A stretch of 64,000 nucleotides of DNA from Dendrobium chrysotoxum (Eukaryota > Streptophyta > Magnoliopsida > Asparagales > Orchidaceae). The notes under the pieces were generated by a model. That model did not search any database. It was not told the origin of the DNA and was given only the letters and a program-made list of their open reading frames with translations. Below, in pieces: positions 24,144 through 37,300 of this stretch. The DNA lies in NCBI GenBank assembly GCA_019925795.1, contig CM034314.1, positions 99,443,264-99,507,263 on the forward strand, given 5' to 3'. The first letter of the stretch is position 1; the number at the start of each line of letters is the position of its first letter. Position numbers and translations under genes: made by a program.

Positions 24144-27100
24144 CGCGCGCGCGTGCGCGCCTAGCCCAACAGCACTGCATGCTCATTCTAGAGTTATTGT
24201 AGAACATAGAACATCAACGTTGCCGCATTGAATTCCAGCGCTGCACCTCCCAGAGCCACTGCGCTCGAAAGTACAGCGCCGCAACGCTCCTATGCAGATT
24301 TTCATATTTTTCATTTTAAAATGTTCTTCAGATTTTCAGGTTGTTACACAATCACACTTAAAGAATTCCCTTGATAAGTGACTAACTCAATACAATTTTT
24401 AATAGTCAAGTCAGAGTTAGCATATGCCATCTTTGGGAGGCATCTCCAGTCAATCTTTGGAGTTGTCTCTTCTATACTACATCTCAAGTTAAAGTTCCTA
24501 ACTCTATCTGGAATCAATGTAGTGTGTGGGCATCAATAGGTAACACAATTATGTTTTCTTAGGTAAGCTTAACCACGCTCATCAATGACCCTTAGCATTA
24601 AAATTTTTGACTTCCTAGATAAAGACATCTCCTAGTGAACTTCTCTTATAGAAGGCCTAATTTATATCCCTATATTAGACGATTATCGTTCATAACAAGC
24701 ATCCTTCATGAACAATACAAGTCTCTCTACTCTGCGATAGTAGAAATTAGAATGTGTATATTTCTTATGTGGTGGCGAACTGTACAAATAGACCTTTATT
24801 GAGGAGCAATAGGTTGAAGAACTCCCCAATATTCATTAGGCCTATCACAATACCTATCAATCCCTGACAAGTGAAACACCTTGCAACATTGCTTAAACAT
24901 AGAGACCATCATCCATTTCTACATTGGGGTCTCAAGTCCCAGGGTTTAGTTTTTTGATCTTAGCAGAAATAGTGATAAACTTCAATATAATTTGGATCTT
25001 CTCCCAGAAATCCAAGATGTGGCCCAACTCAAGATCACTTCCTACCACTAAAGGATAGCCCACCACATCAACTGAAGGGTAAAACCCCAATCTATCTCTA
25101 TCAGGGATTTAATGCTCTGCAATCTTGAAGTAGCTTAAAAAGGATTGCAACATAACAAACTCTCAACTCTGTGGTAGGACTCTTACATAGTGGTAACTAT
25201 GGTTAAGCTTAGAATAACAAGCTGAAGGATTTTGAAGAGAAGATGCTGCCTCTGACTCGAAACACTGAGAATCTTTGCAAGCTGCTATATAGCTTTTACT
25301 TTTCTTGAATTATCTTGCAATATTAATGTATTATTGTTTTCATTAGAATAATAAATTTAATTTCTTTTTCTCAAATAAGTGAAAAATCATATGAAAGAGA
25401 AGATCAGCATTTTTTTACTTTCTAACAAGGCCTAGGACATTGAAAAATTTATTCTTTTAGCACTCATATGAATTTTCCTACAATGAAAATGGCATGTAGA
25501 AATTACAAGCCAACAATCACTCAAAATTTTTATAAAAGAGTGCTTTGAGAAAATTCACATTTTTCTGAAATATTTACAAAAAAATTCATAAGTTTTCGAC
25601 AAAAAACATGAATTATGGGGATTTTTCCAAATATATAATCAATGAGTTGATGGATTTTGCAAAAACACAATTAATGAAAATTTCATCCTATCACAACAAC
25701 AACAATATTAAGCCTTTATCCCACCATATGGGGTCAGCTACATGAATCCTTTTTCTTCATTGTGCCCTGTTAAAAGTTAAATTCTCATTTAAATATAATA
25801 AAGAAAGGTCATTTCTAATATTTTCTAACAAGGTCTTTTTAGGTCTACCTCTACTCTTCTTAACATAAGTCAAATTTAATACATCTACTTTCCTAACTGG
25901 GTCATCGGAAGACCGCCGTTTTATGTGACCAAACCATCTAAGGCGACTCTCTCTAATCTTATCTTCCACTGGGGCTACTCCAACCTTTTCACGTATATGC
26001 TCATTTCGTATCTTGTCTCTAAGAGTAAAGCCACTCATCCACCTGAGCATCCTCCTCTCTGGAACACTTAATATTATGCTTCTCTTTTAATGGCCAACAT
26101 TCTGCACCATAAAGCATTGCAGGTCTAACCACCATAAAGCATTGCACCATAATGAAAATTTCATCCTATCAAATAGCAATATTTTGGTGTAAAAAAAATT
26201 CATGAAGGTATAATTAGATGTCCCCCACATCCACATAAAATTTCACATTTTTTCTACAAAAGCATGAATTATAGAAAACTTTCAGAGTCTATAAACAACA
26301 AGCTAGCAGAATTTTCAAAAGCAATGTTTATGAATTTTTTATTCTACTAAGCAGCGATATTTTGACATGAGAAAAATCATAAGGTAGCCTCATATGAAAA
26401 CTGCTTGGTATGAGACTGAAAAGCAAAATTCCTCCAAAAATCAAAACGTGGGAATGAAGTGCTTGAAAACTTTTGGGACAATGCATGAATGTACACACGA
26501 ACATTTATTAAAAAGATTGGGTCAATGTGACATAATTAAGGAGAAAAATGTAGAAATCTAAAGAAATGGTGCTTGGCAGATTTCCTAAATTCTTGGAAGA
26601 ATGCTTTTTTGCCAACAACTTTGCCCACTTCATATGTGATTAGCCACACACCTTCTTCTCCGACTTTATTTTTCCCCAAACATTGAGGTCAATCTTATTC
26701 CTTTCACGCGAAGAAAAATTAGTGCATAAAAACAAGGTTACTAATTTCACCTCCAACTCCGGCACGTTTGATGGGGACAGTCAATGCCTTCTTCAAAACC
26801 AGAGCCTCACAATGAGAGCTAGGAACCTTGAGCAACTAAAATGATTTTTAAACTCTTGCCAAGTATTTTTTTCAGCCTTTCACAGGGTAGAGGTAGACCT
26901 AAAAAGACGGCAGTCTTCCGATGACCCGGTTTAGGAAAGTAGATGTATTAGATTTGATTTATGTTAAGAAGGGTAAAGGTAGACCTAAAAAGACTTGGTT
27001 AGAAAATATTATAAGTGACATTTTTTATTAGATTTAAATGAGAATTTAACTTTTAACAGAGCACAATGGAGAAAAAAGATTCATGTAGCCGACCTCACAT

Positions 27101-27489
27101 ATTGGGATAAAGGCTTGATGTTGTTATTTCATAGGGTAAAACTGGCGTATGCATAAGTGAATTGAGCCTTGGTTTACTTCTAACAATTTTTAAACTCTTG
27201 CCGAGCTATTTTTCCAGCCTTTTAAGGGTGAGTACTGGAATTTGCAGTAGTGAACTGAGCCTTGATCGCCTCTTATGGTTTTTAAACTCTTTGCGGACAA
27301 TTGTATTCGCATTTTATTGGGGAGAATTAGAAATTGTATTAGATAATCGTGCCTCTTTCTCAGTCCCAAGGGAGGTATTTGTAGATCCAATAAAAAAAAA
27401 GTTTTTCTATTTTCTTCTTAATTTTTCTATTTCTTAGAACTTTTAAGGCAAAATTTGATTTTTGCAATTTTTTAAGAATTAAGAAAAGT

Positions 27490-27530
<41 letters not shown>

Positions 27531-28350
27531 TCTCTAAAGAGGGCTTACCCATGCCTCACTAGGTGCAATTAGTGCATGGGCCGGCACCCCTCCCACCAAA
27601 AAAAAAGAAACAAAATATCATTTAGGGTGTTGTTGCGAAAGTCCTTCTGTGCGCATACGCATGTTCGGTCCTGTTTTTCATCCCGAATCATCTGTTTGGA
27701 TGTTTTTGGGATTTTTATGATCATTTTTCAATGTTTTGGGCTCAATTTTACACTTTTAGAACTCCATGAAGCCTTTACGCTCAATTCAAACAATTTTGAA
27801 AGTCTGGAGCAAAATTTCTTTATAATTTTTGTTTCGATCGATGTGCCAACTTCATAGAAGGTTTAAATTATAATTATGTAGATTTTACTTGGCTTTTGGT
27901 TTTGAGGGGAGGTCCACATTAACTTTCAGGGAGTGATTGTGCTTCATAATTTTTTCAAAATTATAATTATTGTGCTGTGAAGCTTTTAAGAGGGCTTAAA
28001 AATACATTTTTTGATGATGTGAGATTCGATATTCGAAAATAGAAGGACAAAGATATCAATATTAAAAGTGAGCCAACCGAGTCCAAATAAGCTAAAATCA
28101 TGCACTTGTGGCATAATTATAAATTTTGAGATACTAATTGGATGAATAAATGATTTTTTAAATCTTGCATTCTTAATGTCAAATCGAGCTTCTGAACGAG
28201 ACTAATTCAATTGATCCAGGATTGTTTAATTTCAACATTATTAAGGTATTTAAATGTAGAAAGAGTGTGGACTATGCTCAAAGGAATCAATATAGATAAT
28301 TTGATGGAGTATTTTAGATTTCTCCATATATATATGGCATGCCACTCTAA

Positions 28351-28385
<35 letters not shown>

Positions 28386-31300
28386 CACTTACTCTCTAAA
28401 TGAAGGGCGACATTGGCTTGAGATTCAATAGAACTCAGAGGTTTGAAGAATCTCAAAGCTCCACCTGTGCACCATTGTCAGGCTATCATCATTGGACTAT
28501 CGGTATTGGACCACCGCCCAACTTCCATCGTCTGACCACCACCTGATTGTCGCTCTTCGACCACCATTGTTGGACTGCCTGACATCAACATCACTAGACC
28601 TCCATTATCAGACTGCCGCTGCCCAATTATCATTATTGGACTACCTCGCTCGATCGATACTGTCGAATCGCCATCATTCGGCCCAATTGTCCGAGCATCT
28701 TTCATCTCATATCAACTTAGCGATATTTTGTTCTAGTCCTCCATACTCTTGTAAACTTGCCGGCTTCAAATTAAGGGATAAGAAAATCTTTGTAATCAAT
28801 GTTCGTATGGTGGAATCATTTTAGTTGGGCTTAGCTCGGTTTTCCCCCTAAAAAAAACTTATGTTTTTTGTACTCCTTTTATTTATCTATTTGTTTGTTG
28901 GATTTTCGTGCAAAATTAGGACATAAAACTCTCACTTTATGACAGTGAATTTTCTAGCATGCAGTACTTCTTATTGCATCAATTAGAGTATCATTATTCT
29001 GTTTCAGGGACTCTTTGAAGGTTTGAAAGCATACAGGAAAGAAGATGGATCAATTTTACTATTTAGGCCTGAGGAAAATGCTTGGCGGATGAGGACTGGT
29101 GCTGAGCGGATGTGCATGCCATCACCAACTGTGGAGCACTTTGTGGATGCTGTAAAGAAGACTGTTCTGGCTAACAAACGCTGGGTATTGTCCAGTTCAT
29201 GTTTTATGGTTCATTACCGAGCAGTAATCTGCTGATTTTTCACTTGACTAGATTCGCTTTCATGCAGGTCCCCCCTCCAGGGAAAGGATCATTGTACATC
29301 AGACCTTTGCTTATGGGCAGTGGGGCCGTCCTTGGACTTGCACCAGCCCCTGAGTACACATTTCTTATTTTTGTTTCTCCGGTGGGGAATTATTTCAAGG
29401 TTCGTCAAAAAAAAAAAAAACAACGTGTTTTAAGGTACTTGTACAATGTGTGCTACATTGCGTCCACATAAGGAACCCATATACATGTCATTTATTACTT
29501 TTACACTTTCATGTAGTTCCTATACGTCCATTGCCAAACACGCATAAACACAAACATGGGAAGCAAGGTTTTCTGTATTAATATATTTGTGTTTATATTT
29601 TTTCTTTTTCTTTTCCTTCTCTCTCATGCATGAATTCCGTTTTTAAACAAGTCATTAAAAAGCTCAAGAGACCGAAGATTGTAGTTACCATCATTTGATT
29701 TACTACTGAGAACTTCATGGAATAGACCATTTCTTTTTTGTTTGGTGATTCATATCTAGCACTAATCTTTCCAGGTAAGAAGAAGGTCACCATTTGGTCT
29801 GTTCGAAATTGTGCCTTGCTAATTCGCTTTCCCTTTTGTGCCTTTGATTAATTATATTTTTGGTGTTCATTTGCAGTATACTGTTAGTGGTCAGAGGTCA
29901 CTGATGTTTGCATTTCTTTTAAAAAGTTCAGGAGGGTTTAGCACCAATAAACTTAATAGTTGAAAATGAATTTCATCGGGCAATTCCTGGTGGCACTGGA
30001 GGCGTGAAGACTATTGGAAATTATGCTGCGGTAAATACTTGTGAGAAACCTCTTTAGTGTAGGCAACAATTTTTTATAACATAAATTTAGTTTGTTTATT
30101 ATGTTTCAGTTTTGCGACATCATATAGCATTTTAACGAATTTCTTAACTAACATCATCAAAAGTAGAAATTGTGGAAAGGCTTCCTACTGCAGTTATTTT
30201 AGTTGTCTCTAGATTTTGCTGTCAGAAAATTTACTGGTAGTAATGAAAAGCTCTGATTCCTTAGATTGTGTAATTTTTGTACTTAGCATTATCTCAAAGC
30301 ATTGGATAAGTTTTTATTGTTGATTCAATATTAATGTGGTTTCTGGACATGGTTTTCTTTTAACCTGAATTAAGTAATGATTGATAAAGTTTGTGCTTAG
30401 TTTGGGCTTTTATTGCAATGCCTTAAAATTCTTGTTCCTGGATTCTCTAATATTGGTCATAGATGTAATTTGATCAAGTTTAACAGCGTATCTTCTTCCT
30501 TCTCGCCATTATATGATTAGGTTGGTATACATAGAAGCTAGCAAAGAATAAGATGTAGGGGTCTGAACCGCTTTCATCTGAGGGAATCAGATAATTGGAC
30601 TCTTGAAAAGACGATTATAAATGCCAAAATTGGCTGAAATTACTTAAGTACTCTTATGGCTTCTAAGAAGCTATCTAACCGTGCTTTAGATGTTATTTAT
30701 TCCATCACAATAACACATCCAAGTGGGTTTTTTTAATTTTTTTTTCTTGGAAGATTTGGATGAAGATATACTGATGTGTTTACCTAAAAGAAGGTTATAT
30801 TGTGGAAAAGGTTAAAGTTCTCATTAACTTGGTCTTTTGTACTAAATAGAAAATTAACCTTTTCTATTTCTCTCAAACGATTAAAGCTTTTTATTTAGTT
30901 TGGGATTTTCACATTTTTCAACCGAAGTTTTCCATTGATAGTCCTTCCATTGTTCTCTTACTGCAAATCAAGCTTCAATTTAAAACATACTTTGATTTTC
31001 GTATATATAGTAATTTTACAACAACAACAACATCAAGCTTTTATCCCACTACGTGTGGTCGGCTACATGAATCCTTTTTCTCCATTGTGTCCTGTTAAAA
31101 GTCAAATTCTCGTTTAAATCTAATAAAGAAAGATCATTTCTAATATTTTCTAACCAAGTCTTTTTAGGTCTACCTCTATCTTTCTTAACATAAGTCAAAT
31201 CTAAGACCTCTACTTTCCTAACCGGGTCATCAGGAGGCCGCCGTTTTATGTGACCAAACCATCTAAGTCGACTTTGTCTAATCTTATCTTCCACTGGAGC

Positions 31301-34300
31301 TACTCCAACCTTTTCACGTATATGCTCATTTCGTATCCTATCTCTAAGGGTAAAGCCACTCATCCACCTGAGCATCCTCATCTCTGCAACACTTAGAATT
31401 ATGCTTCTCTTTTAATGGCCAACATTCGGCACCATAAAGCATTGCAAGTCTCACCACCATCTTATAGAATTTTCCCTTAAGTTTGAGGGGTGCTTTTCTA
31501 TCACACAATAAGCCCGATGCATTCCTCCACTTCAACCATCCAACTTGGATTCTGCTGATAATATCCCCCATCTATTTCACCATCACTCTGAACAATAGAT
31601 CCAAGATATCTAAAACGTGTACTCTTATTAATGACTTGATTGACCAAAGTCACAATCCCCTCACTAGGTCTATTATTACTAAAATTACACTCCATATATT
31701 CCGTTTTAGATCTACTCAAACGAAAACCTTTAGACTCTAAGGTTGACCTCCACAATTCTAGTTTACCTTTAACTCCCTCTCTAGTCTTATCAACAAGAAG
31801 AATATCATCAGCAAAAAGCATACACCAAGGTACATCCTCTTGCAAATGTCTAGTGAGAACATCCATGACTAAAGCAAAAAGATATGGGCTTAAGGCTGAT
31901 CCTTGATGTAATCCAACCAAAATAGTGAAATACTTGGTCAAACCACCTTGTGTTTGAACACAAGTAATAGCTCCTGCATACATTTATAGTAATTTTCTCA
32001 TAACAAAAAATTCTTCCTGCAAAATAGATTGAGCACCAGTAGAAATTAACAAAACTGAATGGAGAGACAATTTATGAATCAATCCCTAAATAATTGAGAT
32101 AAGAATGATATGAGAAGTTCTTTACGTCTGGTCCTCGGAAAATCCCTACATTCATCTGTACTGCTTGAAAATTTTAAGCATTTTTTGTTTCAGGTTTTGA
32201 AGGCACAATCTATAGCCAAAGCGAAAGGATATTCTGATGTTCTGTATCTGGACTCGGTTCACAAGAAATACCTTGAAGAAGTGTCATCCTGTAATGTTTT
32301 TGTTGTTAAGGTATATACATTGCTCATTACAGCAAAGTGCTTAGCACTCCTCTGTCGTTATATTGTGAGAAACTAAATTTTGTAAACCGCATTTGACATT
32401 ATTTATCGGATGTTTCCATCATAGTTTTTCTTTTATTGATTGGCTTTCCCGTTATCCTCCCTCTTTTTTTTTTGTGTTAAATTCAAAAGTGGCCTAGGTT
32501 TCATGGCTTCTGGACATTTTGATCTCATCTTGTGTTCAGTGCATTGTCTATGACTTAAAAATTAGTTATTCTGGCTATAATTACATAATGTTTTTTATGC
32601 TTCTAGCTAGCTATTTTGCTGATCTATTTTACTTTTGGAACTGACTATTCATTTTTTAGGACAAAGTCATATCAACTCCAGCAATAAAGGGAACAATATT
32701 ACCTGGGATTACAAGGAAAAGTATAATTGAAGTTGCTCAAAGCCAAGGATTTCAGGTATTTAATTTTCATTTTTCTAATCTTAAATGATAGTATTACAGA
32801 TAGTCTTACTGGATTTGGCTCAAATCTTCAAGTTTTAATCCTGTTGGCCAATTCATTGCTAAAGAAAAGATGAAAATAATATTTGAAAAATTATTACGTG
32901 TTAATGTTAAAGGGAAAAAAATACAAGAGCTAAATGAATAGGATGTATTCTATAAAAATATTTAAAATAGTGAAGTTGAGTTAGTTTTCATGAAGATGCA
33001 TAATTGTAAAGTTTTTTATGTAGATTTTATATCTATTGAGAGTTGGATAGTTATCAGATCTAGTGGGCTAGCATATTGAATGGCTTATTTTGTTTAAGAA
33101 GATGGTTAATGATGGAGAAGTAAATATTCTAGTACCAGTGTATTAAGAAGAAGGAAATGTCCACGATTGTGATAAAGAAAAAAGGTAATCAAATGTATTA
33201 ATCATATAGCAAAGCTATTGAAAAGGTAATGAAAAAAAGTTCAAGAAAAATTATTTCAATATTTGAGAATCAGTTTGGTTTTATGATAGAAAGATATAAA
33301 ATGGAGTTAAATTTTGTGTCAATATAATTTGTGAAAAAATATAGGATTTTTGTTGAACTTTATTTGATTTTTGTTAAAATTGAAAATACATATAATTATT
33401 TCTCTCTCTCTCTTACATATATATTTATAGGCACAGGGAAAATGTGTGTTCAAATATACTTTTCATTAAAATATATGTATGTTTGAGTAATTTCTGGAAT
33501 TTGAAGTTTTCGCCATGACAAAAAGAGTTATGGTTATATTATGGTTAAATTAGAATTAGATGAGATTCTTTTATCTATATTATTGGCATATGGCATAATC
33601 ATATTTTAGATAAGATTCTTTTATTTATATTATGCAAATCATATTTTAGATGAGATTCTTTTATTTATATTATTTGCATATGGCATAATTTATGGCTGAA
33701 ACATTTTTTTAGGACAAGTTAAAATCTAAAAAAGGTTGGAGTAGCTCCAGTGGAAGATAAGATTAGAGAGTCGTCTTAGATGGTTTGATCACATAAAATG
33801 GCGGCCTTCCGATGACCCGGTTAGGAAAGTAGATGCATTAGATTTGACTTATGTTAAGAAAGGTAGAGATCGATCTAAAAAGATTTGGTTAGAAAATATT
33901 AGAAATAGCATTTCTTTATTAAATTTAAATGAGAATTTGACTCTTAACAGGACACAATGGAGAAAAAAGGTTCATGTACCCAACCCCACGTAGTGGGATA
34001 AAGGCTTGATGCTATTTGTTGCTATTGTTAGTTAAAATATAAAAAAATTTGGAAGGGCTTAGATTATTAAAAAATTAGGACATAGAACATGAGATACAAT
34101 TTTAATGGATGTGAAATTGATAATTTTTAGTTGATGGTGTTGAAAGGTCGAGTGATCTCTACACTTGATATATATGAGGACAAAAATTTGGTAGTGAAAG
34201 CCTGGTGGTTAGGATAGATAAATGCTATATCAAAATATGCTATGCTAAAATGCCAGTGTCCTAAATGTAGATTCTTTAAACTAGTATGTAGTCATGCTAT

Positions 34301-37300
34301 GTTTTATGGATCTAAGTGCTATGAAAAAAAGGAGTCACTGGCAATCGAATGTGGTGGGAATGAGAATATTAAGTTGCTTGTGTGGTAAAACTAGGAAAGA
34401 AAGAGTAAGAAGTGATTATGTTAGAGAGAGGTGGGAGTTTGTATTTGAATAATGTAACTTAGTAAAAATTAGTTCATTCGGGTATGCATAAGGAGGTGAG
34501 AAGATGCACTAATAAATTGGTGATATTTAGTTAATTTGAAAGGATTATGTAGATAAATAAGTAGAAAAAAATATAACATGGCTAGAAATGCAAAGACTTG
34601 CATAAAATAGATTCCAGAGGACTCAATTGCAATGAATGGAGAAAATAGATTTAACTATTTTAGCGTTCAGTAGCAATGCGCAAAGGATTCCAAACTGACC
34701 CCAAATAGTTGGGGTAAGGGTAGTTGTGAATTGTGATGATAATATTATCTTTAGATTGTAAGCAATTTAGAGATTTGAAATTTGTAACACTTTTGATTAT
34801 TTTCATGTATGAAAAATAGATCATTTAGATTGCAGAGATTGTAAAGTTATTTCGAGTGAAAGTTTATGTACCCAACAGCGCTTATTAGTTTTGGACTTTA
34901 AGATGAAGGGGTAAAGTATGAAAAATATAGTATATTATTGTTCTAGGATTACATGGTGGTATTTAAAGAACTCTAACAAAAATATCTTTAAGAGTAAGAT
35001 TCACGATCTTAAGATTTTGTCGGTGCATGAGGAAGCTAATGTTATGTGGGAAATAGTAGCTTGTAATATTAAGAATGTTGCAAAGGATGTGCTTGGAGTG
35101 TCAAAAGGAAAAGTTTCTAATAGTAAAAACAGTTGGTGGTGGAATCAAAGTGTGCAAGAAAAGATCAAAAATAAAAAGCTCTGTTATAAAAATTGGTTTA
35201 GATGTAAAAATTCTGAAAATTAGAAAAGATATAAAGTTGCCTATTAGGAGTCTAAGAAAACATTCTGTGATGCAAAATTTTAGCTTTTAATGATTTATAT
35301 AATAGATTAGATACTAAAGAGGGCGAAAGATATATGTATAAGCTGGCCAAACAAAGAGATAGGAGTAGTAAGAATTTAGTTCAAGTGAAGTGCATTAAGG
35401 ATGAAGATCAAAAAGTACTTTTTTTAGAAGTGGAGATTCAACAAAGGTGGATGAGATATTTTGCTAAGCTTTTTAATGAAGATTATGAAAATATGATTGA
35501 CTTTTGTAATCTTAACACTCTATATAAAAATGGAGATTTTTGTTTTTATCGGCGTATTACTAAAACTGAAGTTAGAGAGGTTTTAAAGAAAATGAAGTGT
35601 GGGAAAACTGTTGGACCTGATGATATTCCAACAGAGGCGTGGAAATGCTTAGAAGTTGAAGGAATTTCTTGGCTTACTAAACTTTTTAATATTATTTTGA
35701 AAACTAAAATAATGCCAGTTGTGTGGAGAACGAGTGTGTTGGTTCCTATCTTTAAGAATAAAGGTGATGCACAAGATTGTGCAAATTATAGAAGAATTAA
35801 GTTGATGTGTCATACTTTAAAACTGTGGAAGAGAGTTATGGAGCATAGGTTATGATGTGATACTAATATTTCTCAAAATCAATTTGGATTCATGCCGGGT
35901 ATGCCTACTATGGAAGCCATACATTTCTTGAGAGATTTGATGGAGAAGTATAGAGAGGAAAAGGAAGATTTTCATATGATATTTATTGATTTAAAGAAAG
36001 CATATGATAAAGTTCCAAGAGAAGTGCAACGAAGAGTTCTAATAAAGAAAGGGATTAATAATGTTTATATTCAAGTCATTAGGGATATGTATGCTGGAGC
36101 TGTTACTTTTGTTCAAACACAAGGTGGTTTGGCCAAGTATTTTTCAATTTCAGTTGGATTACATCAAGAATCATCCTTAAGCCCATATCTTTTTGCTTTA
36201 GTCATGAATGTTCTTACTAGAGATTTGCTAGAAGATGTTCGTTGGTGTCTGCTTTTTGCTAACGATATTCTTCTTGTTGATAAGACTAAAGAGGGTGTTG
36301 AAGGTAAACTTGAATTATGGAGGTCAACCTTAGAGTCTAAAGGTTTTCGTTTGAGTAGATCTAAAACTGAATACATGGAGTGTAATTTTAATAGTAATAG
36401 TTCTAGTTGGGGGTTTGTGACTTTCAGCGATCAAGTCATTAATAGGAGTACACGTTTTAGATATCTTGGATCTATTGTTCAGAGTGATGATAAAATAGAT
36501 GGGGATATTATTAGTAGAATTCAAGTTGGGTGGATGAAGTGGAGGTATGCATCGGGCTTGTTGTGTGATAGAAAAGTACCACTCAAACTTAAGGGAAAAT
36601 TCTATAAGATAGTGGTTAGACCTGCAGTGCTTTATGGCGTAGAATGTTGGCCATTAAAAGAGAAGCATAATATTAAGTTAAGTGTTGCATTGATGAGAAT
36701 GCTCAGGTAGATGAGTGGCTTTACTCTTAGGGACATGATTCGAAATGAGCATATACGTAAAAAGGTTGGAGTAGCTCCAGTGGCAGATAAGATTAGAGAG
36801 AGTCGCCTTAGATGGTTTGGTCACATAAAATGGCGGCCTTCCGATGAGAGTAGATGTATTAGATTTAACCTATGTTAAGAAAGGTAGAGGTAAACCTAAA
36901 AAGACTTGATTAGAAAATATTAGAAATGACCTTTCTTTGTTAGGTCTAAATGAGAATTTGACTCTTAACTGAGAAAAAAGATTTATGTAGCCAACCCCAC
37001 GTAGTGGGATAAAGGCTTTATGTTATTGTAGCTGTTGTAATCTTTTCATAAACTCATGTTATACAGGTAAGGCTGTTCTTGTTGATCATAATTCCAGGTC
37101 TTAATTCTGCTTCACATTTCCTGCTTTGCAATCTGTCATGTTCTAAGTAATTTTATATTTCTTTGAGGTTCTTTACTAACGTGATTTATTTTTTGTGAAT
37201 ATTCCTTATTACAATTGTCTGGATGAATTATTATTTAGAGCAAGCTAAAATGTGTTGGTAATTTTTCTGAATGTCTTAACAAGTAAAAAATATTTTTATG

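Larger units (their letters stand above)
22584..24348 (-). mobile_element. Solo LTR (gypsy-type), 1765 bp
   Basis: Bounded by TATCACACCCC (decayed TG end) on the left and TTGTTACA on the right, with near-duplicated CAATT / CAATC at 22579-22583 and 24349-24353. The interrupted gypsy frame resumes right after it, which fixes the borders. It contains a 24-bp minisatellite (23166-23261) and a long (TA)n + GC-alternating tract (24072-24161). No genes inside. Confidence 0.72.
12300..28970 (+). mobile_element. Old, nested Ty3/gypsy LTR retrotransposon remnant
   Basis: Decayed direct repeats at about 12300-13427 and 27910-28970 behave as 5' and 3' LTRs. The first is followed by TTTGACGTCATTT, which resembles a decayed TTTGGCGCC-type gypsy leader. 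In order come gag (14070-14640), protease-region pieces (22190-22583 and 24349-24560) and the integrase C-terminus (24977-25130). The reverse transcriptase and RNase H part seems deleted. A CACTA element, a solo LTR and LINEs have inserted into it. LTR divergence is high, so this is the oldest layer. Outer borders are approximate. Confidence 0.68.
12008..29007 (+). other. BCAT: Giant BCAT intron, 17,000 bp, mostly transposon DNA
   Basis: Donor GTAGTG at 12008, acceptor TTTCAG ending at 29007. Nearly all of it is an old Ty3/gypsy element with later elements inserted into it. Only about 12008-12300 and the last 40 bp look like original intron. Confidence 0.9.
33090..34740 (+). pseudogene. Old RTE-like LINE relic, different subfamily
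   Basis: Strongly decayed. Recognisable bits are KKMVNDGEVNILVPVY (about 33095), FENQFGFMIER (about 33265), CSHAMFYGSKCYEKKESL (about 34290) and the RTE-like CLCGKTRKERVRSDYVRE. It ends with GACCCCAAATAGTTGGGGTA, the equivalent of the CCCCAC-TAGTGGGATAAAGG end in the younger copies. Stops throughout. It is interrupted by a younger LINE tail and holds a tandem repeat. Confidence 0.65.

Noticed and set aside
23875..24207. 110-codon frame with long Tyr-Ile repeats
   Set aside because: Translation of a (TA)n microsatellite.
34745..34840. Possible target duplication of the longest LINE (TTTTCAT words at about 34800 and 37055)
   Set aside because: Only six or seven matching bases in AT-rich DNA; not better than chance.
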